A DNA stretch of 64,000 nucleotides from JANXVR01 sp034667405. Lineage in GTDB: Bacteria; Actinomycetota; UBA4738; HRBIN12. A program made the translations under genes and the position numbers. Location: the NCBI GenBank assembly GCA_034667405.1, contig JAXDJX010000003.1, positions 43,568 to 107,567 of the forward strand. Reading direction: 5' to 3'. The notes beneath the pieces are model-generated. The model made no database searches and was not told where the DNA came from. It saw only the letters and a list, made by a program, of their open reading frames with translations. Of this stretch, positions 50,344 to 58,945 are shown piece by piece (the stretch's first letter is position 1; each line of letters begins with the position of its first letter).

Positions 50344-51168
50344 TTACTCCTGAGGTCCGAAGTCCGCTTCCGGAGGGACCTCTCCGACGCCCCATGCGTC
50401 GGAGCCCCCATCGATCACCACCGTAGTGCCGGTGATGTAGCCGCCGCCCGTCGACGAGAGGAACGCGATGGTCGCTGCCACCTCCTCCGCAAGGCCTGCT
50501 CGTTTGGCGGGAACGGCCGTCGTGAAAGCATCGACCGCGGCTTGGCCCCCGTATTGGAGGAGTCCCTCGGTCTGGATGAGACCGCATGCGACGCAGATCG
50601 TTCGGATCCCATACTTGGACCATTCATTCGCCAGGCCCGCCGCGAGATTCTCCAGCGCGGCACGGGCGGCGCTCGAGTGCACCATCATCGGGATCCCCCG
50701 CCGAGGACTGAACCCTACGAAGAACACGACCCCGCCGCGGTTCGGGATCATCCAACGGGTGGCCACCGAGTGCGTCACGTCCCAGGTCGCATCGACATTG
50801 AGACGATGGACCGCCCTGAATCCCTTGAGCGAGATGTCTTCGGCCGCTGCGGCGAACTGCCCTCCTGCGTTATTCACGAGGATGTCGACGGGGCCGCCCC
50901 AGGCTTGGACCGCATCCATGAAGGCAGCAACCTGCTCGGGTTCGCGGATATCGCAGCTCCGAGCGAGAACGTCGTGACCGGCGGCGGCAAGGCCGGCCCG
51001 GACGGCCTCCAACGGTTCGCTGCGTCGGCCGCAGATCGCCACGCGCGCCCCGGTCCGCGCGAGCTCCCGCGCCGTGGCGGCGCCGATCCCCGTGCCGCCT
51101 CCCGTGACGATGGCGGTGGCGCCGACGTTTGCCTCGGGTGTCAACGGTGAGCGGAATCCATCTACCAT
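50344..51168 (-). CDS. Short-chain dehydrogenase, DECR/PECR-like, with non-standard active site
   Basis: A 274-residue SDR: TAIVTGGGTGIGAATARELA (NADP site, about 17-36), ILVNNAGGQFAAAAEDIS and a conserved NEWSKYGIRTICVACG. Classical SDRs have Y-x3-K; here that place reads MVHSSAARAALE, so the Tyr and Lys are replaced, as in some 2,4-dienoyl-CoA or enoyl-CoA reductase-like SDRs (a MAHTGAARA-type segment). I use ATG 51168. It probably reduces an unsaturated acyl-CoA; this is inferred from the pattern. Divergent from a hydrolase with start codons about ten bases apart. Confidence 0.82.
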   Translation of the reverse strand: MVDGFRSPLTPEANVGATAIVTGGGTGIGAATARELARTGARVAICGRRSEPLEAVRAGLAAAGHDVLARSCDIREPEQVAAFMDAVQAWGGPVDILVNNAGGQFAAAAEDISLKGFRAVHRLNVDATWDVTHSVATRWMIPNRGGVVFFVGFSPRRGIPMMVHSSAARAALENLAAGLANEWSKYGIRTICVACGLIQTEGLLQYGGQAAVDAFTTAVPAKRAGLAEEVAATIAFLSSTGGGYITGTTVVIDGGSDAWGVGEVPPEADFGPQE

Positions 51169-51178
51169 GCGCGGCAGT

Positions 51179-52042
51179 ATGCCCGAGCGAACCAGGAAGG
51201 TCGACGTCGGCGGAGGCGTCACTCTGTCTGTCCGGGACTTCGCGTCCCCGGACGCAGGCGCGCCCGGGCTCCTGTTGCATCACGGACTCGCCTCCACCTC
51301 GCACATCTGGGACCTCATGTTGCCCAAGCTGGTCGGTCGTTTCCACGTGGTCGCCTACGACGCGCGCGGCCACGGGCTCTCTGGCAAGCCGGGCGCGGGG
51401 TACGGGTTCGAGCGCGTGAGTGCCGATGCGCTGGCGGTGATCCGCGCGACGCGGTTGCGCCGGCCGGTCGTCGTCGGTCATTCGTGGGGGGCGATGGTGG
51501 CGCTCCAGCTTGCAGCGATGCACCCACGCTCGGTCTCCGGCGCCGTGCTCCTTGACGGCGGTCTATCCGCGCTGAAGTCGATGGGTGCCTGGGCGGAGGT
51601 GAAGCAACAGCTGGCGCCTCCGCACCTTGCGGGGATGCCGGTGGAGGAATTCCGAGCGGCGATCCGGCAGTGGATGCCTATGCCCGTGACACCCCTGATC
51701 GAGGGACACGTGCTCTCGATCATGCGGGTGGACGCGCAGGGAAGGATCCACCCTCGGTTGAGCAGGGCGAACCATTTCAGGATCCTCCGTGCCATCTGGG
51801 AACAGGATCCGGTTGCCCTCTACGGACGCCTACGCGTGCCCATCCTCGCCGTGGTGATGCAGGGCGACGGCGACGACCTCTCCGCCCGACGGCGGCGGGA
51901 CGCAGAGGCGGCGGTCAAGGCGGTGGTTCAGCCGGGCCTGGTTCGGTTCGTCTGGATGGAAGGGATCCACGATGTCCCCCTGCAGTACCCCGATCGCCTG
52001 GCCCGGAGGCTCCACCGTTTCGCCGACATCGCCGTACGATAG
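51179..52042 (+). CDS. Alpha/beta-hydrolase fold protein
   Basis: A 287-residue alpha/beta hydrolase with oxyanion loop LLLHHGLAS (about 30-38), YDARGHGLSGKPGAGYGF and nucleophile elbow VVGHSWGAM (Ser about 101); the acid is probably in MQGDGDD and the His in MEGIHDVPLQ near 266. It resembles esterase or haloperoxidase-type enzymes. Start ATG 51179 (ATG 51167 is the alternative). The upstream gap to the divergent SDR is almost nil, so promoters must overlap the coding regions. Substrate unknown. Confidence 0.8.
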   Translation: MPERTRKVDVGGGVTLSVRDFASPDAGAPGLLLHHGLASTSHIWDLMLPKLVGRFHVVAYDARGHGLSGKPGAGYGFERVSADALAVIRATRLRRPVVVGHSWGAMVALQLAAMHPRSVSGAVLLDGGLSALKSMGAWAEVKQQLAPPHLAGMPVEEFRAAIRQWMPMPVTPLIEGHVLSIMRVDAQGRIHPRLSRANHFRILRAIWEQDPVALYGRLRVPILAVVMQGDGDDLSARRRRDAEAAVKAVVQPGLVRFVWMEGIHDVPLQYPDRLARRLHRFADIAVR

Positions 52043-52049
52043 CCACACG

Positions 52050-52265
52050 ATGTTCGTTTTCTTCTTATTCCTCGTGGTCCTGGCTATCGCGCTGGGCATC
52101 CTGGGCTGGGTGGTCAAGGTCGCCGCTTTCGTGGTGCTCACGGTGATCATCGTGGTGGCGCTCCTTGGGCTCACCGGGTACCTCGTCTTCAAGTGGCAGA
52201 TGAACCGGATCGCCCGATCGCTGGAGAAACGGCTCCAGCCGCCGAGCGTCGACGACCGCTACTGA
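52050..52265 (+). CDS. Small two-helix membrane protein
   Basis: A 71-residue hydrophobic protein with two membrane helices (FVFFLFLVVLAIALGILGW and VAAFVVLTVIIVVALLGLTG) and a basic/acidic cytoplasmic tail QMNRIARSLEKRLQPPS. ATG 52050 begins eight bases after the hydrolase stop and the frame is open from 51972. No family is recognised. A membrane anchor or stress protein is possible. Confidence 0.6.
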   Translation: MFVFFLFLVVLAIALGILGWVVKVAAFVVLTVIIVVALLGLTGYLVFKWQMNRIARSLEKRLQPPSVDDRY

Positions 52266-52274
52266 GGTCCGTTC

Positions 52275-53708
52275 TCAGCCGCGCAGTCCCTCGCGGAATC
52301 GGATCGGCGCCGTGCCGACGAGGTCTAGGAACGCACCCCTGGCCCTGCCCTCTTCTTCCCGCGCGTCCCCCGCCCGAAGCGCTGCGGTCGCCATCTTCAC
52401 CAGCGGCCATCGCACCGGCTCCGGCGGCGCCTTCGCGAACTCACCACGGTTGACCCCCAGCGAGGTCCAGTCGTTCTGCACGTCCAGAACCTTCGACGCG
52501 AGGATCTTCGAACCGACGAAGGTCTGTGAAAGCCCGTGCCCCGAGAAGCCGAGCCCGGCGTGTACGTTCCCGGGCTCAAGCGTCCGGTAGAACGGAACGA
52601 ACGCCGCTGTCTGATCGATGGGCCCTCCCCATGAATGCGTGAACCGAATACCCTCGAGTTGTGGGAAGAGCCAGAGCAGGCCTCGAGCCGCGACTTCTGC
52701 GATGGCACGGTCGTGGGTCACCGACCGGCCGAAACGCCCGCCGAACGCAACACCGGTGGCGCCACCGCCGATCGCGATCCTGCCATCGTCTGTTTTCCGC
52801 AAGTAGTACAGAAGATCGCGGCCGTCAGCGATCCCGGCGTCGGTGACCCAGCCGATCTCCTTCAGGAGATCCGGGATCGGCTCAGTGGCCACCATGTAAT
52901 CGACGATCACACCGAAGCTCCGGCGGAATCCGGGCCAGGCCGCCGCCCACGCCCCGGTGGTGAGTACGACCTGGGCGGCACGAACCCTCCCGTGCTCGGT
53001 CACCACCACTGCCGGCTTCTCATGCCGGATATCGGTCACGCTGGTCCGTTCGAAGATGTGAACGCCGCGCTCCAGGAGCACCCGTCGGAGACCCCGAGCC
53101 ATCCGGGCCGGCTGCACGGTGGCGCTGTCCTTCATGAAGGCACCTCCGACGAACTGCGGCGAATCGGCGATCGCACGGGCGCCCGGGGCGGTAAGTGCAC
53201 GCATGCGATCTCCGAGCCCCATCTCGGCGCAGAACGCGGCCGCATCCGTCGCGCCGAGGCCGTCCTGCCAACTGCCGGCACGCGCACCCAAGACGCCGTC
53301 ATGGTGGAACCAGGCATCGACGTCGTGACGCGCCAACCACTCCCCGATCTGCGTAACCGAATCGGCGACGACGGTTGCGTAGCGGATCCCTTCGTCGCGG
53401 CCGAACAGCTGGCAGAGCCCCTCGAGGTCCCACCAGGAAGGCGAGATGAATCCGCCGTTGCGCCCACTCGCGCCGCCCCCGCAGATGTCCTGTTCAACGA
53501 GCACGACGCGAAGACTCGGGTCGCGCTCCGTCAGTTCGACCGCCGTCCACATCCCGGCGAACCCGCCGCCGACGATGCAGACATCCGCCGAGAGTGCGGA
53601 TTCGAGGGGTGCGCACGACGCGCCGGGATCATCGGCGAGCGCCTCCTGCAACCAGAACGAGCGAGCCGAGCCCGGGTCAGGCATGTCGATGCGCGCGGAG
53701 CTGTTCAC
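52275..53708 (-). CDS. FAD-dependent amine oxidase, PuuB/DAO-like
   Basis: A 477-residue DAO-family flavoprotein: VCIVGGGFAGMWTAVELTER (about 43-62) for FAD, the GGGASGRNGGFISPSWWDLEG loop and a C-terminal GPIDQTAAFVPFYRTLE. The GASGRNGGF motif is typical of gamma-glutamylputrescine oxidase-like enzymes; sarcosine oxidase-like monomers are the alternative. GTG 53708 overlaps the upstream DUF3054 stop (GTGA), fixing the start. It makes an aldehyde or imine, H2O2 and ammonia from an amine. Near the polyamine transporter and aldehyde dehydrogenase, which would suit a polyamine route. Confidence 0.82.
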   Translation of the reverse strand: MNSSARIDMPDPGSARSFWLQEALADDPGASCAPLESALSADVCIVGGGFAGMWTAVELTERDPSLRVVLVEQDICGGGASGRNGGFISPSWWDLEGLCQLFGRDEGIRYATVVADSVTQIGEWLARHDVDAWFHHDGVLGARAGSWQDGLGATDAAAFCAEMGLGDRMRALTAPGARAIADSPQFVGGAFMKDSATVQPARMARGLRRVLLERGVHIFERTSVTDIRHEKPAVVVTEHGRVRAAQVVLTTGAWAAAWPGFRRSFGVIVDYMVATEPIPDLLKEIGWVTDAGIADGRDLLYYLRKTDDGRIAIGGGATGVAFGGRFGRSVTHDRAIAEVAARGLLWLFPQLEGIRFTHSWGGPIDQTAAFVPFYRTLEPGNVHAGLGFSGHGLSQTFVGSKILASKVLDVQNDWTSLGVNRGEFAKAPPEPVRWPLVKMATAALRAGDAREEEGRARGAFLDLVGTAPIRFREGLRG

Positions 53709-54121
53709 GCCGGCAGCGCCCGGGCGCGGCGGCGGCTCACGGCGAGCAACGATGCCCGGGCGACCAAGAGATAGAGGAGCGAGAAGGCGGTCCCGACGAG
53801 CAGGAACGCGAGTAGATCGTTATCGCGCTCCAACCCGAAGATCCACGATCGCCCGAAGAGACCGAGCGGCACGGCGATCGCCCACGTCAGGACGAGAGCC
53901 GCCCACGATCGCCTCCGATACGTGCCGATACCGAGGGCGACCACGACCCACATGAGCCCGATGGGGACGAGGTTCCTGGCCAGAACTGCGAGGAATCCCG
54001 CGTCATGATGAGATGCGGCCCCCGTCACCACGAAGGCAACGAGGGCGAACGCGTCCGTGACCATGAGGTTCCGTGCAGAAGGCCTGAAGCGAACCGGAGC
54101 GGTGTCGATCGAAGGGCGCAT
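53705..54121 (-). CDS. DUF3054 membrane protein
   Basis: A 138-residue protein with about four hydrophobic helices (NLMVTDAFALVAFVVTGAAS; NLVPIGLMWVVVALGIGTY; WAALVLTWAIAVPLGLFGR; LAFLLVGTAFSLLYLLVAR) and a basic end RRRARALPA. The pattern matches DUF3054, common in Actinomycetota. The open frame to 54298 is shadow beyond ATG 54121. Coupled to the amine oxidase by GTGA. Function unknown. Confidence 0.75.
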   Translation of the reverse strand: MRPSIDTAPVRFRPSARNLMVTDAFALVAFVVTGAASHHDAGFLAVLARNLVPIGLMWVVVALGIGTYRRRSWAALVLTWAIAVPLGLFGRSWIFGLERDNDLLAFLLVGTAFSLLYLLVARASLLAVSRRRARALPA

Positions 54122-54180
54122 CCGTCCATGCTCCCATCGCGAACCCCTTCTTGACGCGCGTGTAAGGATGACTGCATCCC

Positions 54181-55284
54181 ATGGCCGGGACACCGCTCTA
54201 CCGTGCGCGTCTTCGTGCGGCGTTCGCCCTTGGCGCCGCCGCGCTCCTTGTGGCGTGCACCGGCGGGCTGCCGTCCCCTTCTCCAACCTCTCCCACACCC
54301 CCTTCGATCTCCGTCACGGTCGACGGGGCAACCACGGCCGTGGTGGACGGCACCACGTTCCAAGCGCTCATCCATTCACTGAAGCTCCATCCCCGACCCG
54401 GACGCCTCCTCTCCGTTACCGGCGATGTCCTGCAACATGGCGCCTTCAAAGGACATATCGAACTCAACGGCGATGCCCACCCCGACCGCACTGTCCCGCT
54501 GCGGGCAGGCGACGACGTCGCCGTGGTCGACGCCAGAGATCGAACGGAAGGCGTCCGCCGGCGCGTGGTGATGCTCGGTCCCAGACTCGGCGATCCTGAG
54601 TTGACACTCACCAGCTACCCCATGCGCCAGGTGACCACGACCGGGCGCGTGTCGGACAGCGTCGCGTCGATCACCTATCACCCCGTGGGTAAAGCGAAGC
54701 CACCGGCGGAGGTAGCCCTGTCGTTCGACGACGGACCATGGCCGGTGAGCACGTTGCGCATCCTGAAGATCCTCAAGCATTACCGCGTGCCCGCCACGTT
54801 CTGCATGGTTGGGTACGAAGTGGAACGCTATCCGTCGATCGCACAGGCCGTACAACAAGCGGGCATGACCATCTGCAACCATTCGTGGGACCACCCGCTC
54901 AACCCGGCGCTCGCAGATCTCACTCCCCAGCACCTCCACGACGAACTCTCCAAGACGAACGATGCGCTCGCCGCTGCGGGTCTGCAGACGACGTTGTTCC
55001 GTCCCCCCGGCGGGAGCGAGGACGACACGGTGGTGCAGGAGGCGCGCAACCAGGGGATGCGCGTGGTGATGTGGAGCATCGACCCCCAAGATTGGAAGGC
55101 GAGCCTCACCGCCAAGCAGGTCACGGAGCGGGTCTTGTCCCGTGTGCAGGCAGGATCGATCGTGCTGCTCCACGACGGAGGGGGCGACGCCGCGCACACC
55201 ATCAAGGCGCTCCCGGCGATCATCAAAGGGATCAAGAAGATGGGCCTGAAGCTCGTCGCCATCCCCAACTTCCCCGCCGGCTGA
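54181..55284 (+). CDS. Polysaccharide deacetylase (NodB domain) lipoprotein
   Basis: A 367-residue exported protein: lipoprotein signal ending LVACTGG (Cys26), a Pro/Ser linker, an unassigned beta domain (about 42-140) and a NodB carbohydrate esterase domain. The metal/catalytic motifs are SFDDGPWP (Asp183, Asp184), HSWDHP (His234, His238) and RPPGG. It removes N-acetyl groups from peptidoglycan or another surface glycan outside the membrane. Divergent from DUF3054 (59 bp). Catalytic residues are complete, so activity is likely. Confidence 0.88.
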   Translation: MAGTPLYRARLRAAFALGAAALLVACTGGLPSPSPTSPTPPSISVTVDGATTAVVDGTTFQALIHSLKLHPRPGRLLSVTGDVLQHGAFKGHIELNGDAHPDRTVPLRAGDDVAVVDARDRTEGVRRRVVMLGPRLGDPELTLTSYPMRQVTTTGRVSDSVASITYHPVGKAKPPAEVALSFDDGPWPVSTLRILKILKHYRVPATFCMVGYEVERYPSIAQAVQQAGMTICNHSWDHPLNPALADLTPQHLHDELSKTNDALAAAGLQTTLFRPPGGSEDDTVVQEARNQGMRVVMWSIDPQDWKASLTAKQVTERVLSRVQAGSIVLLHDGGGDAAHTIKALPAIIKGIKKMGLKLVAIPNFPAG

Positions 55285-55328
55285 CCCGTTCCGGGCTCGT
55301 GATGACGCCTGGGTCGTAGGCTGAACGC

Positions 55329-55715
55329 ATGGATCCGATCACGGTGCTCTTCGACGAAGACTGCGGCCTCTGCCGTTGGAGCGCGGAGAAGCTGCAGGCG
55401 TGGGACGCCGAGGGCGCTCTTCCGTTCGTCGGTATCAGGTCGGGGACGGGGCGGACCATCCTTCGCACGATGGACGTGGAAACGAGACTCGCGTCTTGGC
55501 ACGTGGCCGACGAGAACGGCGCGGTGTGGTCGGGGGGGGCGGCGATCCCAGTGGTGGCTCGCAGGCTCCGCGGTGGCGCGCCGATCGCGCGGCTCGCCGA
55601 GACGTTCCCCGACACCACCGACCGCCTCTACCGATGGATCGCGGCTCACCGGTTGGTATTCGCTCGCTTCCTGGGTGAGCAGGCGTGCGCGGTCAAACCA
55701 TCGGTTCAACGATGA
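55329..55715 (+). CDS. DCC1-like thiol-disulfide oxidoreductase family protein (DUF393)
   Basis: A 128-residue thioredoxin-like protein starting PITVLFDEDCGLCRWSAE, with the CxxC pair Cys12/Cys15 in the D-x2-C-x2-C motif of DCC proteins, and the closing RWIAAHRLVFARFLGE. Probably cytoplasmic redox or thiol handling. It overlaps the next gene by ATGA. Confidence 0.85.
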   Translation: MDPITVLFDEDCGLCRWSAEKLQAWDAEGALPFVGIRSGTGRTILRTMDVETRLASWHVADENGAVWSGGAAIPVVARRLRGGAPIARLAETFPDTTDRLYRWIAAHRLVFARFLGEQACAVKPSVQR

Positions 55716-56413
55716 CGCCCGGCATCAACGCGCGTCGCGACGGGGTCCTGGCCGAACTGCACGCAGCCGCGGACCCTTCACGCAAACCCGGCATGGCGCG
55801 AGTCGGCATCAACATCGAGCGCGCCATCGGCGTGAAGATCCCCGACTGTCGGCGCATCGCGGGTCCGCAACACGGTGACCATGCGCTGGCCCTCGCGCTC
55901 TGGAAGACCGGTGTGCACGAGGCCCGGATCACCGCAAGCATGGTCGATCGACCCGAGGACGTCACGGACGATCAGATGGAAGCCTGGGTCGAAGACTTCG
56001 ACTCATGGGACCTGTGCGATCAGGTGTGCGGCAACCTCTTCAGTAAGACGGGCTCGGCCCTGTCGACCGCGCGTCGGTGGTGCGCCCGCGACGAGGAGTT
56101 CATCAAGCGGGCCGGCTATGCCATGATCGCCGAACGAGCCGCGTGGGGAGTCGGAGTGTCGGACGCAGAGCTGCTGCGACAGCTGCCCCTCATCCGGCGC
56201 GGCGCGACCGACGAGCGCAATTACGTGAAGAAGGCCGTCAGCTGGTCGCTCCGACAGATCGGCAAGCGCAACATCGCGCTTAATCAAGCGGCGATCGAGG
56301 AGGCCGAGCGGATCGAGGCCATCGGCACTCGGGCCGCCCGGTGGGTCGCGAAAGACGCCCTGCGTGAACTCGTGTCGGACCAGGTACAGGCCGGTCTGCG
56401 CGCCAAGGGTTGA
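55712..56413 (+). CDS. DNA alkylation repair enzyme, AlkD-like HEAT-repeat glycosylase
   Basis: A 233-residue all-helical protein with the AlkD/DNA-alkylation-repair pattern: GVKIPDCRRIAG, ALALALWKTGVHEARITASM, DSWDLCDQVCGNLF, and KKAVSWSLRQIGKRN. AlkD members excise bulky or cationic alkyl bases without flipping. ATG 55712 overlaps the DCC stop (ATGA); the frame is open slightly upstream. Relevant in a cell handling methylating compounds, but that link is speculative. Confidence 0.85.
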   Translation: MTPGINARRDGVLAELHAAADPSRKPGMARVGINIERAIGVKIPDCRRIAGPQHGDHALALALWKTGVHEARITASMVDRPEDVTDDQMEAWVEDFDSWDLCDQVCGNLFSKTGSALSTARRWCARDEEFIKRAGYAMIAERAAWGVGVSDAELLRQLPLIRRGATDERNYVKKAVSWSLRQIGKRNIALNQAAIEEAERIEAIGTRAARWVAKDALRELVSDQVQAGLRAKG

Positions 56414-56474
56414 ACGAAGAGGGGAAGGGACGCGGGCACAGCCCCTTTCCGCCCGATCGTTGCACCCGCGAAGG

Positions 56475-58835
56475 CTACGTGGCGACGCCGGCTCGCTCTT
56501 CGGACGGCATGTCCGGTATGACCGTCATCTCGTGCCCCTCGACATCGATCTTCGGGAGCCACTGGAGCCATCCGGGCAGGTACCAGTTGCGGTCGCCCAA
56601 CAGACGCATGGTCGACGGGACCAGGATGGATCGCACGATGGTGGCGTCCATGAAGACCGCAACCGCAAGGCCGAAGCCCATCTCCTGCAAGGGAACCAGG
56701 CGCCCCGCCGAGAATCCTGCGAACACCGCGACCATGATCACCGCAGCTCCCGTGATGATCCCACCGGTGGTGCGCAGTCCATAGGCCACCGCCTCGGCGT
56801 TGTTGTGCGTCTTGTCGTATTCCTCTCGGATGCGAGTGAGAAGGAACACGTGGTAATCCATCGACAGACCGAACAGGATCGAGAACAGGAAGAGCGGCAA
56901 CCACGCCTCGATAGCGTCGACCTGCTGGAAGCCCAGCCATCCGGCGATGGTCGCCGCGAACCCGGGACCACCTTTCTGGAAGATCAGCACGATGAGGCCA
57001 TAGGCAGCACCCACGGACAGCAGGTTCATCACGATGGCCTTCGCCGGCACTACCAGCGAACGGAACACCACCGTCAGCAGGATGAACGACAGCGCCAGCA
57101 CCACAAGGATGATCAGCGGTGTGTAGTTCGCCGATACGTCGAAGAAGTCCTTGGTGTTCGCGGCATCGCCGCCGACCAGGACCGTGGCGCCCGTGCTTGC
57201 GAATGCCTTCGGGATATCGATCGAACGCAAGTCGGCGATGGTTTTCACGGCGATCTCGCTGGATGCGTCGGTCGCTTGGCCGGCCAGCGGCACCACGACC
57301 AGCGCGACCGATCCATCCTGACTGACCTGTGGAGGTAGCGGCTCGCCCAGGTTCGGGTCGCCGGAGATGGAGGATTCGAAGGACTGCACAGCGGAGGCGA
57401 ACGCGGGATCCAGCTGAGCGGCACCGCCGGAGGCCGCGGCCGTCCCGACGTGGTCGGCCTGGATCACGATATTGACGTTCGCCTGCGACCCTGCCTTCGG
57501 GAACTCCTTCAGGATGATGTCGTACGCCTGCTTCGTTTGCGCCGAATCCGGCAGGGTGCTCAGCCCGGACTGACCGGTGATGATCCCGCGGCCCGAGTCG
57601 TTCGGATGACCCTGGAACCAGTAAGGCACGGACAGGATCAGCATGAAGAGCGCGCCGAGGACCAGCCACAGCACGGGCCGAGCCATGACAGTGCGGGTCG
57701 CCCGGTCCCAGAAGCCGCCGGGAGGTCCATGTTCGGTGCCACGGTTCCTGCCCAAGATGCGCCCGGCGTTGATCTTGTCTCCGATGAGCGAAAGGATCGC
57801 CGGAAGCATCGTCATCGACGCGGCGACCGAGACCAGGACAACGATGATCGCGCCGCCGGCCAGGCTACGGAAGATGGTCGTCGGGACCAACAACATGCCC
57901 GCGAGCGCCAGGACAACCGTCATCCCACTAAAGAACACTGCACGGCTCGCCGTGGCTCCCGCCGCGGCGATCGCCTCCAATTTCTCTCGCCCGCGGTGAC
58001 GCTCCTCGCGGTACCTCGACACGATGAATAGGGAGTAGTCGATACCTACCGCCAGTCCCATCATCGTGATGAGGTTCGGCGTGAAGAAGCTGAACGACCA
58101 GATCTGGCCAAAGAGTCCGACGATCCCGAGCGTGACGGCGATGGCGATTAGACCCATCACGATGGGAGTGATCCCCGCGACAACGGCACCGAAAACGATG
58201 ATCAAGACGATGATGGCGGCGACGATCCCGATGCTCTCGCCGACCTTGATGTCTTCCTCGGAGATCCTCTTGAAGTCCGCACTCGAACTGACCTGGCCGA
58301 GCAGGTAGGTGTTGATCCCGTCCCCCGACACCTTGCTCTGCAGCGCGGTGATCGCGTCGAAGTTCTTCGTGGCTTGATCCACGTCGCCGGTATAGATCGC
58401 GTTGAACAGCACGGCCTTGCCGTCCGGCGACACAAAAGGTCCGAGTGCGGCGGTTCGCGGATCCCCGGACGCATCCGCGGGAGCCGGATAGGACGCGGGG
58501 GCGGTCTTGATGATCTTCGGCTCGAGCTCCGCGAGACCCGCCAGAAGATCGTTCACCCTCTGGGTGAAGACGGGCTCCTGTGCCGCGCCGTTGTGGTCTG
58601 CGGCCACCACGAATGTCTCCGTCACGATGTCTTGCGTGAGGCCACGCTGATCCAAGATCTCCTTCGCATGTTTGGCCTCAGGACTGTTCGTGAAGTCGAA
58701 CCGAGTGGTGAGAGCGGGAGACAGGAGCGTTGACAGGCTCGCCATGCCCGCGAACAGGATCAAAGCCCAGATCCCGATGGTCCTCCACGGGTGGCGGCTG
58801 CTGGCCCTTGCGAGCGTTTCGGGATTGAGCTTCAT
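56475..58835 (-). CDS. MMPL/RND-family transporter
   Basis: A 786-residue RND-type exporter with two six-helix halves, each with a large extracytoplasmic loop (about 45-190 and 400-545), and the conserved MMPL segments VGIDYSLFIVSRYREE (about 280-295) and LFGLSMDYHVFLLTRIREEYD (about 650-670), where the Asp-Tyr pairs lie in the proton path. I start at ATG 58835 after GGAGGAGGGGG. MMPL proteins export lipids, siderophores or drugs. Divergent from a TetR regulator through a palindromic operator, so probably induced by its substrate. Confidence 0.88.
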   Translation of the reverse strand: MKLNPETLARASSRHPWRTIGIWALILFAGMASLSTLLSPALTTRFDFTNSPEAKHAKEILDQRGLTQDIVTETFVVAADHNGAAQEPVFTQRVNDLLAGLAELEPKIIKTAPASYPAPADASGDPRTAALGPFVSPDGKAVLFNAIYTGDVDQATKNFDAITALQSKVSGDGINTYLLGQVSSSADFKRISEEDIKVGESIGIVAAIIVLIIVFGAVVAGITPIVMGLIAIAVTLGIVGLFGQIWSFSFFTPNLITMMGLAVGIDYSLFIVSRYREERHRGREKLEAIAAAGATASRAVFFSGMTVVLALAGMLLVPTTIFRSLAGGAIIVVLVSVAASMTMLPAILSLIGDKINAGRILGRNRGTEHGPPGGFWDRATRTVMARPVLWLVLGALFMLILSVPYWFQGHPNDSGRGIITGQSGLSTLPDSAQTKQAYDIILKEFPKAGSQANVNIVIQADHVGTAAASGGAAQLDPAFASAVQSFESSISGDPNLGEPLPPQVSQDGSVALVVVPLAGQATDASSEIAVKTIADLRSIDIPKAFASTGATVLVGGDAANTKDFFDVSANYTPLIILVVLALSFILLTVVFRSLVVPAKAIVMNLLSVGAAYGLIVLIFQKGGPGFAATIAGWLGFQQVDAIEAWLPLFLFSILFGLSMDYHVFLLTRIREEYDKTHNNAEAVAYGLRTTGGIITGAAVIMVAVFAGFSAGRLVPLQEMGFGLAVAVFMDATIVRSILVPSTMRLLGDRNWYLPGWLQWLPKIDVEGHEMTVIPDMPSEERAGVAT

Positions 58836-58872
58836 CCCCGGTTCCCCCTCCTCCACCGGTTTCGCGGTGTGA

Positions 58873-58932
58873 TTGACGTACGATGTATGCTTACGGTGTA
58901 GGCACGATATACATACGCCGTAAGCGTGTCAA
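58873..58932. promoter_or_regulatory. TetR operator pair and MMPL promoter
   Basis: The gap between divergent starts 58835 and 58946 has two inverted copies of a 12-16 bp element: GCTTACGGTGTA (from 58889) and its reverse complement partner TACGCCGTAAGC (58914-58925), each itself near-palindromic around TACGG(C/T)GTA. On the minus strand TTGACA (58932-58927), 17 bp spacer and TATCGT (58909-58904) form a convincing promoter for the MMPL gene that overlaps one copy. A further TTGACG lies at 58873-58878. Best explanation: sites for the adjacent TetR protein. Confidence 0.6.
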
Positions 58933-58945
58933 CCGGAGCCCCCGA

